From assembly GCF_000149955.1 (NCBI RefSeq), contig NC_030989.1, positions 3,233,839 through 3,297,838 of the forward strand: a stretch of DNA of 64,000 nucleotides, given 5' to 3'. The notes beneath the pieces were generated by a model. It made no database searches and was not told the origin of the DNA. It saw nothing but the letters and a program-made list of their open reading frames with translations. Below are positions 34,061-46,400 of this stretch, in pieces (position 1 is the first letter of the stretch; each line of letters starts with the position of its first letter). The translations under genes were made by a program, and so were the position numbers. The DNA comes from Fusarium oxysporum f. sp. lycopersici 4287 (taxonomy: Eukaryota > Ascomycota > Sordariomycetes > Hypocreales > Nectriaceae).

Positions 34061-35009
34061 ATGGCGCCGGTTTATAAAGTTGCTGTAATTCAATTTGAGC
34101 CCAAGGTTAGTTTCTGGACGTCATTACTGTAACTGTCTGTATTGATGTCATTGACTTACACATTCTCAGGCCATCATTGTCGCAGAAAACTTTGCAAAAG
34201 CAGAAAGTTATCTTCGCTCAGCCGCTTCAAAGGGATGCGATATTGCAATTCTCCCTGAATTCCATTTGACATCATGGGTCCCAGAACATCCCGACTTCAT
34301 CTCCGCGAGCAAGACATCAACAGGATATCTCTCAAAATACCAAGCTCTAGCTAAAGAGCTCAACATGAACATCGTTCCCGGCACGATCTGCGAAGTCCAT
34401 GCAGTTCCTGATTCTAAAGATGAAGAACTCCGCAACATGGCCTACTTCCTTGCCGCAGGAACAGGTGAGATTTGTGGATCTTACCAGAAGAAGAACCTTT
34501 GGCACCCAGAGCGTCCACATTTAACTTCTTCAACGCATACGCCTCATACCGCATTCGACACGCCGCTCAAACACGCCGATGGAAGACCCGTACGCGCTGG
34601 TATGGTGATATGCTGGGATTTAGCATTTCCCGAAGCGTTCAAAGCGCTCGTCAACGATGGTGCTGATATCATACTCATACCATCATACTGGTTTATGGAT
34701 GATAACGGCGAAGAGGGAGCTGGTCTCAACCCTGATTCTGAACGGATCTTCTTGGATTGTACACTTACAGCGCGAGCCTTTGAGAATACAGCTGCGATTG
34801 TGTTTTGCAATGCTGGAGGGCTGAGTTGTGTGAATATGCCGATTCTGGGAGCATTGGGAAGAATTGAGGTTGGTGAGGAGAAGATGGAGATCGTCGATGT
34901 GGATTTGGATGTTTTGAGAGTTGCGGAAGAGACGTACAAGATCAGGATGGATATGAAGAGTGAGGGATGGCATTATAAGTATAACATGAACTCAGGTTCA
35001 AAGGCATAG
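34061..35009 (+). CDS. Carbon-nitrogen hydrolase (nitrilase superfamily)
   Basis: Two exons (34061-34105, 34170-35009) with a 64-nt intron give 294 residues. The first exon supplies the opening beta strand VYKVAVIQFEPK. The Glu-Lys-Cys triad of the superfamily is visible: Glu in LPEFHLTSW (about residue 44), Lys in YQKKNLWHPE (about 119) and Cys in GMVICWDLAFPE (about 163). The enzyme should cleave a non-peptide C-N bond (amide, carbamoyl or nitrile) through a cysteine thioester. Length and motif spacing are normal, so it is probably active. The ICWD(L/x)xFPE form is more usual for amidases and carbamoylases than for true nitrilases. It follows a Zn2Cys6 regulator on the same strand. No signal peptide is seen, so it is probably cytosolic. 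Confidence 0.88.
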
Positions 35010-35179
35010 AAGGGGGATCTATCCTTGGTCTACGTATATAGAAGAAACCTGGACTTTACTCTCGTCAAGCTTGACATATGTGGAGCTGTATAATACCATT
35101 CACGAATAATGAAAGGTGCTTGAGAGAATCTGGTGATTATAGAACGGTTTGGTATCTCGCTGACTCATCAAATCATCAA

Positions 35180-35257
35180 GCGTCATTGGTCTAGGGGTTA
35201 GGATTCAACTCTTCCATTGAGAAAAGTTGAGGCTCGGATTCGAATTCCGGATGACGC
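35180..35257 (+). tRNA. tRNA-Gly (UCC) with a 7-nt intron
   Basis: A full cloverleaf folds: acceptor GCGTCAT/ATGACGC, D-arm GTCT/GGAT around AGGGGTTA, anticodon stem CAACT/AGTTG, and T-arm TCGGA/TCCGG around TTCGAAT. The anticodon loop would be 14 nt, so a 7-nt intron (35217-35223) after position 37 is inferred, leaving CTTCCAA with anticodon TCC. A and B boxes (TGGTCTAGGGG, GATTCGAATTCC) are clear. The mature length would be 71 nt, normal for tRNA-Gly. Confidence 0.85.
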
Positions 35258-35269
35258 ACGATCAGTTTG

Positions 35270-35281
35270 TTTTTGTTTTTT
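35270..35281 (+). terminator. RNA polymerase III terminator of the tRNA
   Basis: A run of five T, a G and six T begins 13 bases after the tRNA, as expected for pol III termination. Confidence 0.7.
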
Positions 35282-38072
35282 GTTTTTGTTCTCTCTCCAT
35301 TATTGACCCTGTTTCTGCCACCTGACTTCTTTCAGCTCATTTTGATTGATTGCCCAGAGGGATCCAGCTCCAATGCCGTTGGCTTGCTCTCTTCACATCA
35401 CAGACGTATACATGAGACATTTGACTCGGAATTACTAGCAAAAATACTGCTAACCCTAGTTTTGACTCAATCGTTAGATCTGCCGAGATGGTATGATCTG
35501 ACAGTTCAACGTTTTTGACTCTCGATCCTGATCGATCATGTCTCAGACTTCACATCGACTTTCGAGTCTGTGCAATGGAGGCGCAAAGGAGTTTCACTCA
35601 TGAAATATGATCTGTTCCTCTGGAGTCGCCCGATCTGGAGAAGACTGCATGAGGCTGAAAATTTCATGCAAGGGAGGACACAAGCTGAGGACTTTGCAGC
35701 TGAAAGGTGATCCACAAACGAGATATCATTGGTGGCGAGGGGAAGTTTACGGATCATCTTATTTCTGTCCGGTTACACCAAGGGGGGACTTTTTCTCAGT
35801 TGTTCATTTCAATAGTCTCTGTGTTACACACCTTGAACCTCTTGGAAACGTGACTTGGGCATCCACCAAAGAGCTCTGCCAAGCTGGACATGCCTTTGGG
35901 CACGATAGGTAGCTTGGATGTATGGCCTCAAGAAGACATAGGAATGGGGTCATAGGCAACTACTTACAAGCCACATTATCAGGGATATGTAACGTTAGGT
36001 GTGATCTCCGGCCAAAGAGAAGTACTCTTGATATTGATTGCTTGATTGAATAAAGCCTTCTACAGTACAGTCGAGCTGCCTCATCGTCCCGCAAGTGATA
36101 CAATGTAATACTTGTGATCGTAGTAATGTTGTTGTGAAGCGTGATTCAGTTCCATCACCAACAGAGCCATTCAGAAGCTGTCCTTTGACCCTGCATCGGC
36201 GCATGATCTGGTTAACTGGTCGATTTAATGTCACACGACAGTATATGTTCGTGGTCACAGTAGCCGCACAGGAAGTTTAGTCATTTGAACACGAAAAGTA
36301 ATGGCATTCAACAAGAGTCAGAAGTTGCAGGGCATCTGAAAATGGCAATTCAGAAATGATACAGGTTTAGGGTGCCACCTTCACTGTTCTGAGACGTGGG
36401 GTCCAAGGGATGTGATGGCAGAATGTGCCAAGAGATAAGTAATAGAGAGCCAACCCTATATCACCGGCCATTCGAGTTTAATGAAACGGAATTCTCCGTG
36501 TAATTAAGGACTTGCAAGCCGTAGTTGGTGTCTCCATCTCTCACCGAACTGCCGAGATCCGGCCACTACAACGTGGCGCTGCTGTAATTTAAACTGTAGC
36601 TTCTGTTAAGCATATAGTATTATTGTCTCGGTTACTTCCAAGGCCGAATGTGATGGGCACGAATACGCTGTCCGAAGAATAGCGGCATGTCAAACTATAG
36701 AGGTTGCAACCTGTTTCACTAGAGATCCAATCAACACCAGATATTGATTATTGCTGTGAAATTGGCTTGCTTCTCATCGGGAAGGAGATTCCAACATAAA
36801 CAGGATTTCGAAGGATATGCAACTGTGTTACTGTGGCCAGTCTTTCGTGATTTAAAGTCAGTCCAAAGTTTATGCGGAAACCTGGACAATGAGTGGAAGC
36901 AGATTCAAGATAAAAACATCCATTCGCTTATGAAGACTAAAAGCGGAATTCGAGTCCTATATCGATTCACCATAAACCGCACTAGTAGACCTATCACTTC
37001 TCTTAGCACATATCGATATGACCAACCACATCAGCTGAAATCAAGGGTTAGAAGTATTTAGTAGATGCTCAATAGACTTATCAAGATGGCACTTTGGGCA
37101 CCGCCTGGACCCATTAAATTACCAAGAAGCTCTCGTTGATGTCATCGTCCTTGCCCATAGGACCTGGGATGCCTCCCTGAATAACCGGGAATTCGAAACC
37201 GAAACCCCTGTCAAATGCTCACAGTAGCAGATATTGCACATATACATCCCAATGTGGCGACTGGAGCTGGAGAGAGAGAACAAAAGAGACGTTAAAAAGT
37301 CTAATACGTAGGTGGCTGGTAGACGGTGATATCCGTGACATGATTTGATGCTGGTTGACTCAGCCCCAAACGTTGACAGCAGAGCGCGTCATGGAATGCC
37401 GTCTTTGATTCTTGCTGTTGGTTCTATCAAAGAGGGTAGAACTGGATCTCTTGCGCCCTTGACCGTACTTTCTGTCCAATGTCTCCTTGAATCTGTGGTT
37501 GTCGTCTCTCGTTGTTGAATTCAAGTTTCACAAATCTTTTAATGTTTGCTACTGAAGATAATAGAGCTCTGAGTATGAGAACAAGACCTATCTAACTACA
37601 AGACTCACATCGACTCGGCGTCGTGAGCGACCGCCCCCTTATCTCGATGGTTTCACGTCAGCAAGGCTTGTAATCGATCACAAACAGCCCAGACCTGGAT
37701 CCAAACCCATCAACGATGTTTTGTTTAAAATCTTACTGTGCCAAGGCATGTAGCACTAAGCCTCATCGGTCTGGAACCACCTGAACTGTCATGATTCCGA
37801 GAGCCCTCCTCATACCATATACTAGGGATGAACAAGACTTGGCCCCATAGGCCTTACACAAGCCAGCCTAATCAAACATTGATCCAGGATGTATTGAAGA
37901 CCGGTATTTCAGAATGTTATTTCTCACGAGCAGTCAATTGCTTGTTTATTGTGAGGATAGGTATGTTGAGATTCGTCTAGTCAACAACTACCAAGATATA
38001 TAGGGCGAAGCTTCATCTACTCTGGAAGTCGACATCATCAACAACAAGTCGACAAATTATCACAACATAGCC
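35282..38072. other. Long gene-poor region
   Basis: About 2.8 kb without a supportable gene. The largest open frames (35607-35912 and 36744-37061, plus strand) have no signal peptide, motif or splice partners and look random. The final 230 bp are the promoter of the Cys-rich protein gene, with a TATA box at 37997. Confidence 0.5.
37997..38002 (+). promoter_or_regulatory. TATA box of the Cys-rich protein gene
   Basis: TATATA lies 71 bp upstream of the ATG at 38073 and is followed by an AAC/ATC-rich leader. Confidence 0.45.
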
Positions 38073-41000
38073 ATGACTCACTCTCTGAGCTGGCGAGCCC
38101 TCGTGGCTATTACCCTGACGGTTTCAGCTTCTGCATATCCCCATCAAACATACCCAAACCTCGTCCCACGTGCCGGATGCCCCATCCCTGACATCTGCAC
38201 CTGGGATAGTTGCACCAACACCACTATTGGTCTTGATCCCCGAAACTGTGGAAAGTTCGGGAACTCCTGTGAACCTTCAGAGATCTGCATTGCCGGCCAA
38301 TGTCTCCCGCTTGATCTCGGTACAGACGATTGTCCTACCGCATGCAAGCCTGGTCAATTGTGCACCAACGGCGAGTGTGTCTCCATCGAGATCGCAGTCG
38401 ATCCTCTTCACTGTGGAGGAGGATCCTGTGGTCCTTCATCTCTCTGCATCAATCAACAATGTCAAAAGCTCGACATCGGCTCAGATCCTGTATCCTGCGG
38501 CCCTTCCAATACCAAATGCGATGCTGGAAGCTGGTGTCTTTACGATACCTGCGTTCCCTTTATCCTCGGTACCAACGTTCAAGCCTGCAATGAGAGAACT
38601 TCGTGTTCTCTTGGTACGTCTTGCCAAGATGGATACTGCCGACAAATATTCCTTTCGACCGATATAAACAATTGCGGAGATACTTCCCAGAACTGCACTG
38701 CCGGGCAAGTCTGTGTTTCTGGGCGATGTCAGTCCCTTGAAGATAAAGATGCAAACCAGAACTGCGGTACACCCTGCGAGTCTGGCTCATGGTGTTTGGG
38801 TGGTGCATGCGTACCGATTAGTATCTCGACGGATACTTCTCAGTGCGGTAGTAGCGCCGAACCATGTGGCAAGGGACAAGTCTGCGTCTCAGGGCAGTGC
38901 ATTAGCAACCTGGTTCACCAGGAAAGCATCCCTAGGACTGCTTGTAGTCTTTCTACACGTCCAGGAGGATTTGTTTCCGGGCCTGGGGGGTCTTTAGACC
39001 AGAACAACAACGGAGGCGGTCAAGAAGGTTCTACCAATGACGCCACTTCGGAACAGGGTAGAAATCAGCAAGGAGGAGACTCTACCTCGAACAACAATGG
39101 CTCTGGCGGTTTTCCTGGTAACGCTTCAGGTGGAGGTGGTCAGACTCAAGGCGGCCAAGGCGGTTACCCGGGGGGTTACCCGGACGGCTACCCGGGCGGC
39201 TTCTTGGGCTCACGTCCAGGTTCCAACTCTGGCTCTGGTAACAACCAGGGTGGCACCGATAACTTTGGCGCTGGTCGTCCAGGCCCAGGCGAGGATGGTA
39301 AGGGATTTCCATCTTCTGCATGCGAGCCAGAGTGCGCATCAAACTTCATCTGCGTTAGCGGAGAATGCCTTTCGGTTTCGGACCCCTTATCCTGCGGACC
39401 CTCCACCAACCTCAATCGCCTATTCCATCGGCAAAACGCTGTATGTCCACCAGGTTATGCCTGTATCGACGACCGCTGCGTTCGAGTAGATGGACCCATC
39501 AGCTGCGGCGGCTCTATCTGCCCTGCCAACTATGCCTGTATCCAGGAAGCGTGCGTCCCTCTTGGAGATCCCACCGACTGCGGTGGTGAGACGTGTGCCA
39601 GTGATGAGATCTGCTTGGGTAATACCTGTGTATCGAACCCGGCATTGGCTAGCTGTGTTGGTGTCGTTTGCCCTCCCGGACAGGTATGCCAGAACGGAGA
39701 CTGTGTCGCCGCCGGTGGCGCGCCTGGTGCAAACGGCAATCCTCAGGGTAATGGCGGTAGACCCGGCAGTGATGGTGGTTCTCCCGGCGGTGGCTCTGGG
39801 AACGGCGGTTCTAATGGAGGAGACAACGGTGGAGGCACTGAAGGATCCGGCAACGGAGGATCAAATGGAGGTTCCAACGGAGGTTCAAATGGAGGTTCCA
39901 ACGGAGGTTCAAATGGAGGTTCCGATGGGGGAGGCAACGGTGCCTCTCCTGGCGATGGCTCAGGCAATGGAGGCTCCGGCAACGGTGACAGTAGCGGTGG
40001 ATCCAATGGGGGATCACCAGGCGGCAACGGTGGTTCTCCAGGTAATGGTTCAGGGAATGGACCAGACAGCGGCAACCCGGAAGGAAATGGTGGCCGACCT
40101 GGTCCGGATCTTGGTGGTGATGGCTCTTCTACTGGCAACGGTGGTGGAGATGGCGGTGCAGCTGTAACCTCACCACCCGCAGATACTGCTACCCGCTCGG
40201 GAGCTGGCAATCTTCCAGGTTCGACAGCAGCCAGTGCTGACGCCAGTGACGATGCGCCTATCATCAACCCTGGCCCTGGCACGACTGGCACAGACGGACT
40301 CTCAGCTTCAACTACCAGCATTCGAGGTCGCCCTGATGGTAATGGAGGATCATCCGCTTCAGGTGATGGTGGTGGCGATTCTCCTACTCTAGCCTCGACT
40401 GGAGCGGCGGAGACCGGTGCTGCTACATCTGATGCAGGACCTATCGTGGACCCTGGATCTGATTCAACAGACCTTTCGGGTGCCAGCACGAGAGTAACAG
40501 GTGGTGCAGAAGGTGGCGGAGGCTCTGAGATTACGCTCAGCGGAACTTCTTTGCCCACTGACACCAGCGGGGAGTCTCCTACCGACGGCGGTAGCTCCGC
40601 GGCCGGAGGTGTCGGTACCGATACGACAGACATTGACAACCCCGGTGCACCTAGTACCGACGGAAGTGGTATTTCGGCTTCTGAGACTGGTGCCACTGGC
40701 ACCGATGTCGATGGACAGACAGAGACAGCATCCACTACTCAAGCCGCAACTGCTGCGCCAACGCAAACTACACCATGCTCCACAGACGATGATTGCCTTC
40801 TCAATGTTGCTCTCTGCGTTTTCAATGGCCTCAATATCTGTACTTGCGTCGACGGAGTCTGCACGCAGCAGCCCGGAGGTCCTGAAGGTACAGGAGTCAC
40901 CGGCTCTGACTTTGGAACCTCAACAGGAGGTGATGTAGAGCCAACTGATAGTGCTGGGTCGACAGTCACGGATGGCAATGGAGAGACTGCTACTACAACA

Positions 41001-43491
41001 ACAGAAGATCCAGCCGCAACATCGGCAGTATCGTGTTCGACAGATGACGACTGTCTAGCCAATGCTGTCTTTTGCTCAGATGGCTTACTCAACCTATGCA
41101 TCTGCGTTGATGCCATTTGTATTCTCGATCCTACTTTAGCTTCGACAACCGATGCCAACAACGGACAGACAACTACCGTCCAGGATGCTACCACCACAGA
41201 TGGAGAAGCAGCCGCAACATCATCAGCTGTTGCCTGTACTACAGACGCTGACTGTTTAGCCGATCTTGGCCTCTGCTTCGATGGCCTCATCAATCTATGC
41301 ATCTGCGTAGACGCCATCTGCATCGTTGACCCAGCGTTAGCCACGACATCTGGTCTTGACAATGGACAGACAACTACAGATGCTGGTGCTACGACCACAG
41401 AGGAAGCACCAGCCGCGACGTCAACAGCAGTGGCCTGTACTACAGACGCTGACTGCTTAGTTGATGTTGATCTTTGTGTAGACGGTCTACTCAATCTATG
41501 CGTTTGCGTAGATGCTGTCTGCATTCTCGATCCAGCGTTAGCCACTACTACTGCCGATGCTACAGTCACAGCGACACAGCCAGCTCCAACAGAGACAACT
41601 GCAGTTGCTTGCTCCACAGCCGATGACTGCACTGTCAATGTAGACCTCTGTATTATTGGAGGACTCAACCTTTGTGTATGCCTCAACGGAGTCTGCGTTG
41701 CTGATCCGAACGGTCAGGAAACAACAGCTGCGAACCCTACTGCGACGAACACTGGACCAGGGGCTACTTCAACTGCAGTAGCTTGCTCTACAGCTGATGA
41801 CTGCGCTGTCGATGCGGATCTATGCCTTGACGGATTGATCAACCTTTGCGTCTGTCTCAATGCCGTCTGCGTTAATCCTGGAGGAGGCAACGATCCGACA
41901 ACCACAGAGACGGGCGCGGGATCAGGACCTACCACAGCACCGGTGTCTTGCTCTACGGCTGATGACTGTCTAGCTGATGCTGATCTATGCTTAGACGGTC
42001 TGCTGAACCTCTGTGTCTGCCTCAACGCTGTCTGCGTCGTAGCAAACCCTGGGGGTGATCCGACTGAAACAACTGAGCTGCCACCTGCAAACACTAGAAC
42101 TCCATGCGCCACAAACGGTGACTGCACAGCTAACGCGGCACTCTGTCTAGACGGGCTGATCAATGTTTGCGTTTGCCTCGAAGGTTTATGTATCGTCAGC
42201 CCTATTATGAATCCCACGGAAACAACCGCTCCTGCACCAACAGAGACTGCTACAACTTCGTGCAACACTGCCGATGACTGTACCGCGAATGCTGGTCTTT
42301 GCTTAGACGGGCTTCTCAATCTTTGCCTCTGTGTCAACGCAGTTTGTATACGATCACCAGGTGGCGGTGGTAACAATGGCGACCCCTGCACTGACGACAC
42401 TGATTGTACTGCTGCCGGGGCTGTATGCCTCGAGAGTGGTGTTTGTGGACCTGACCCAGGAAACACACCAACTTCGTGTACTACAGCCGACGACTGCACC
42501 GCCAACGCCGCTCTCTGTTTGGATGGTCTGTTGAACCTCTGCGTTTGTCTCAATGCGGTCTGTGTACAAGCTGGCAACGGCGGTGGGGACGGTGATACTT
42601 GTACGGATGATCCCGACTGTACTACCCCTGGGTCTGTCTGTCTTGAAAGCGGCGTCTGCGGACCTGATCCAGGCAACAACCCAACTTCATGTGCTACGGC
42701 AGATGATTGTACAGCAAACGCTGGCCCTTTGCCTCAATGGGCTTCTCAACATCTGCGTTTGTCTCAACGCTGTCTGCGTACAGGCTGGCAACGGCGGTGG
42801 AGACGGAGATACTTGTACGGATGATCCTGACTGTACTACCCCTGGGTCTGTCTGTCTTGAAAGCGGCGTCTGCGGACCTGATCCAGGCAACAACCCAACT
42901 TCATGTGCTACGGCAGATGACTGTACAGCAAACGCTGGCCTATGCCTCAATGGGCTTCTCAACATTTGTGTCTGCCTCAACGCTGTCTGCGTACAGGCCG
43001 GAGGTGGCGGTGGAGGCAATACTGGCGATGCGTGCACCGGCGACGGTGACTGCACTACTCCTGGAGACACATGCAACAACGGTATATGTTCGGCAGCAGG
43101 AGGCGGAGGTACAGATGCTTGTGTCGACGCCAACGACTGCCTCCTCTCCGTCAATCCTCTCTGCGCTCTCGGTCTGTGTGTCTGCGTCGATGCAGTCTGC
43201 GCTACATCCCCCGACGTTGATGAATGTACCTCCAACGCAGGTTGCAGCGCTGGAGCTACATGTCAAAATGGTGTTTGTGTCGATAACACCGATTGCACGG
43301 GTGCAGCAGATTGTCTTGCTAACCTTGATCTTTGCGTTTTGCCGGGGGTTTGTGCTTGTGTCAATGGTGTTTGTGGACTCGTGGGTAACGGTCCTACGCC
43401 GGAGTGTGCTGCTGCTGCGGATTGTCGAACTCTGCCGAGGTGTCGTCTGGGATTGTGTCTTTGTGTTGCTGGACAGTGTATTCTTGGCTAA
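38073..43491 (+). CDS. Giant secreted Cys-rich, Gly/Ser/Thr-rich repeat protein, with a +1 frameshift
   Basis: One uninterrupted frame runs from 38073 to near 42724. A single extra base there (GGCCCTTTGCC where the parallel repeat has GGCCTATGCC) throws it out of frame to a stop at 42822-42824. The intended frame continues one base over to 43491, for about 1805 residues in all. A signal peptide (WRALVAITLTVSASA) starts the protein. Residues 35-280 and 420-545 contain CGxxxxxC...CxxGxC modules, 290-410 a Gly/Asn-rich stretch, 545-700 GGSN repeats, and 700-890 a Ser/Thr/Gly linker. From about 899 there are about 12 modules of the form CSTADDC-x5-LC-x2-GLLNLCVC-x4-C, joined by Thr-rich linkers, plus shorter TCTDDPDC-type modules. 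No GPI signal is seen. It is probably a wall or surface protein; function unknown. The frameshift may be real or an assembly error in near-identical repeats. Confidence 0.82.
39856..39929 (+). repeat. In-frame GGSN minisatellite
   Basis: A 24-bp unit of two alternating 12-mers (GGAGGTTCAAAT and GGAGGTTCCAAC) is repeated about three times, encoding GGSNGGSN. It is part of the Gly-rich linker and likely to vary in number between strains. Confidence 0.85.
42577..42998 (+). repeat. Near-identical 210-bp tandem duplication inside the Cys-rich gene
   Basis: Two almost identical copies of a 70-codon unit, which contains TCTDDPDCTTPGSVCLESGV and the following CATADDC module, lie 210 bp apart. Differences are only scattered bases plus one extra base in the first copy. 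The high identity suggests a recent duplication or gene conversion. Confidence 0.8.
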
Positions 43492-46400
43492 CGGGTTTGG
43501 TGTTTGGAGCTGGTGCGGTGATGTTTGTATTCATGTACTATACGTTGGTGGTTCAGCTGGCATGTTTTTGATACTAATTCTAATTTTGATTCTTCCTCAT
43601 CACTCAATCTCCTCCAACATCCGCGTCTTCGGGCACTTGCTGTATGTTCTTGGCTACCATTACAACAACATGGCTTTCGCTACTTATTTAAATCCATTTC
43701 GGGATCTTCCTTGTAATAGGCGTATCTTTAGAATCTGCTCTGAACTCCATTTTGTTTCTAATGGCCTCTAGCTGATTTTCAATGTCATGAAAATTCCACT
43801 TCAGAGTAGCATTGCGTTGCTACTGGACAACATTACTTATGCATTGACATGAGGGTGCATAACTCGCATTAATGTTTCATAACCTCGGGTTCTGCCCCAT
43901 CATGAATAATTATGTAACCCTGAACTTGAACCCCTGGAGAAGCACTGGGAAGATATTGTAAAGAGGAGGGCCTTCCCTCGCCTTGCGTATTACAGCTATA
44001 AAGAAGCAATTGTGTAGATGCTAGGAGATATAGTCAATAATGCTTAGATCGTGTCTTCTTGTTCAAGTACTCCTTAACAGTGTAAGGAAGATGGAGGTGC
44101 AAATGCATCGAGTCTTTCACCCTTCACCAAGGAATCCTGGCGTACGATCACTACCAGATCTCTACCAGCCCTGTCGTCTATCTATGAAATCTCCAGGCTC
44201 ATATTAACCAACACAGGCTAATGGGTGGTGCAAAGCATCAGACTGTCCGATGTGATAGCAGCCACGAGGAGAAATGATCCACCTAAATAACGGGGAGACG
44301 GAAATCGTAGTATTCATTGTGGTCCTTCGTGTGGCTTGGAATTAGGGACATAATGCACAGTGTGTGAATAATTTGAATATCCGGAATGAATCCGGCTTGT
44401 CTCATGCAACTTTCTGGTTCACAGCCTGTTAAAGCTAGCGAAGGCTCGGAGCTGTCGCCACACGAATCAGGAAGTAGATGTTTATGCTGAAAGAACATAG
44501 GTGGCACCCAACACTTCTTAGACTGACGTTCTTCCGGCTGAGGCCTTGGAAGTGCTGTCCTTTACGAACTCGGGCGACCAGGGCCGGACGACTTTCTTCG
44601 TCGGCAAAAAGCTGCATTCGCCAACTTGATGACTTGGAACCAAGGCAAGGATAAGGCCAGTACACGAAGCTTGCTTTAATCTTTGGTAAGATTCTTACCT
44701 TCCATCTCTGGAGATGCTGTACCCTGTGAAAGGAGCTCAATCTATTATCTCCCGTTGGTCTAGCGGTTGCTCCGCCGCTGGGGTCTCCCTAAGTGGTACT
44801 ACGACGCAATTTGCCTCAGAAGGATGCTGGTGACTACGAATGGCTGTATTCTTTCTTACCGCACTCTATTATTGCTAAGGCCAGGCAAATCCAGTTGCTC
44901 TGCAACATGACCGAGGTCTTATAGGTTCGAGACTTCCAGGCAACCAAGTTAAGGGACCTTGATCAACTTGGAAGGGTTGACTGATTGCCTTCCATTTCGT
45001 CGTTCTAATTGCTACAAGGCTTTAATCGAGCGAGTGCAACTAATTGGTGGTTGTTTACTGTGCTCTAGCTTATTCGAAATGGTGGGTGTGCGGTTTCGGT
45101 TCGTGCAGCAAAGCCGCGGCAAGTTTTGCTCAATAAACCTGTTTGCCTGCATATATCACTCGAATTGGCGTTTCCTTTGACCTCATTATTCTTCGGCGTG
45201 CTCGTATTGGATCGCGGTGATATGTTCGGTATCGACATGCATTAGCGAAGTGCACTGTTGCATGTGTATCGATCTCGGTGACTGTCCATTTCGTCCTGAT
45301 AGATAGCCCATTCCTTGCTCTTTCTCGAAATCTTCCCATTACAATTCAAGTTACTTGAAGGCACTCCTTACTCTTTATGTTCCTCGAGGCATGCGTAATC
45401 GTTCGAAATTTCGTTGCGTGGATCGATGACGAGCGGGCGAAGTTTACGGACACAGATGTATCTAGAAACGAAAGAAAGAGTAAATCAAGTGAACGGGACG
45501 ATGTCATCTCCTTATAGACAAGTTACAATAGTTACTTACATAGAAGTTACATCAATGTTGCCATATTTTACGTTTTTCGCCGTGTCTGGTATTCAAAGAA
45601 AGGAGGGAGCAAAGATCACGCTGCGGATCCATAACGCGCAATGGCGCGCTCAAAGCCAATCATAAATCTGTAATGACCAGAATAAGTTGCAAGGCTGTCG
45701 TCAAAGGCAAAATTACTTCAGTCTGTCATATATGATTTCGAAGTTTCGCCTGAAATATGCGAATATAATCGTCAAACTGCGCAGTGCGCTTCTGTCAGCT
45801 TGGCGGGTGAGGCCATGATTACATGGGGCTGAGCTTGACCTTGAGAATAGTACTTGGCCTGTGGTCTTTGCATGACTGCATGTTTGCCACATCGCATATC
45901 ATGGTTGTGCGGTCTGGATCAAAGCTCTCCATGGAAAGGAGCAGTAGACAGCGGCACTACGAAATCTATGATCTCCCTTTCGCCAAAGAACGAACTCACA
46001 CTGCCCGTTGCAAATCTGAGAAGTGGCCGGGGGTTTTCAACACGCTCTCACCATTGCTACTTGTACAGAAGTTTCATTACACGAGGCATGTTAGCTACCA
46101 ACTGGATGGCACTACGCTCACAATAGTGACGCTGTGCTTGCCATGTGAGACATCATCTGTGGATCTTGCGTGCTAAGGTCCAAGGATTATGATTGGACAC
46201 GGACGCATCGTCCGTGTCACAGTGATTGGCTCTTCCAGTCTCCGGAAACATCGTCCGCATAGACGTGATTGGCCAAATATTGTGACGGCCGATTCTCTGG
46301 CTCTCTGCATGCACATCCCGCAGCTGCTGCATGCGGTGCAGATAGCGCAACAAGGGTACCGCTCGTGAAGCCCCGGCATTATCTGGGCCTGTCCTGTGCG

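Noticed and set aside
35607..37061. Open frames of about 100 codons between the tRNA and the Cys-rich gene
   Set aside because: No signal peptide, motif, plausible splice partners or codon pattern like the neighbours.
39840..39930. Regularly spaced repeats that might resemble a CRISPR array
   Set aside because: They are in-frame GGSN codons without unique spacers, in a eukaryotic gene.
39743..42679. Three minus-strand open frames of 315-330 codons opposite the Cys-rich gene
   Set aside because: They are mirror images of biased codons (Gly/Ser/Thr/Cys repeats); the products are Pro/Ser or Thr/Gln-rich with no domain, and the plus strand has a signal peptide and regular Cys modules.
44740..44790. 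tRNA-like start TCCCGTTGGTCTAGCGGTT
   Set aside because: An A-box is present, but no matching B-box, T-arm or acceptor 3' strand lies at tRNA distance; at best a tRNA fragment.
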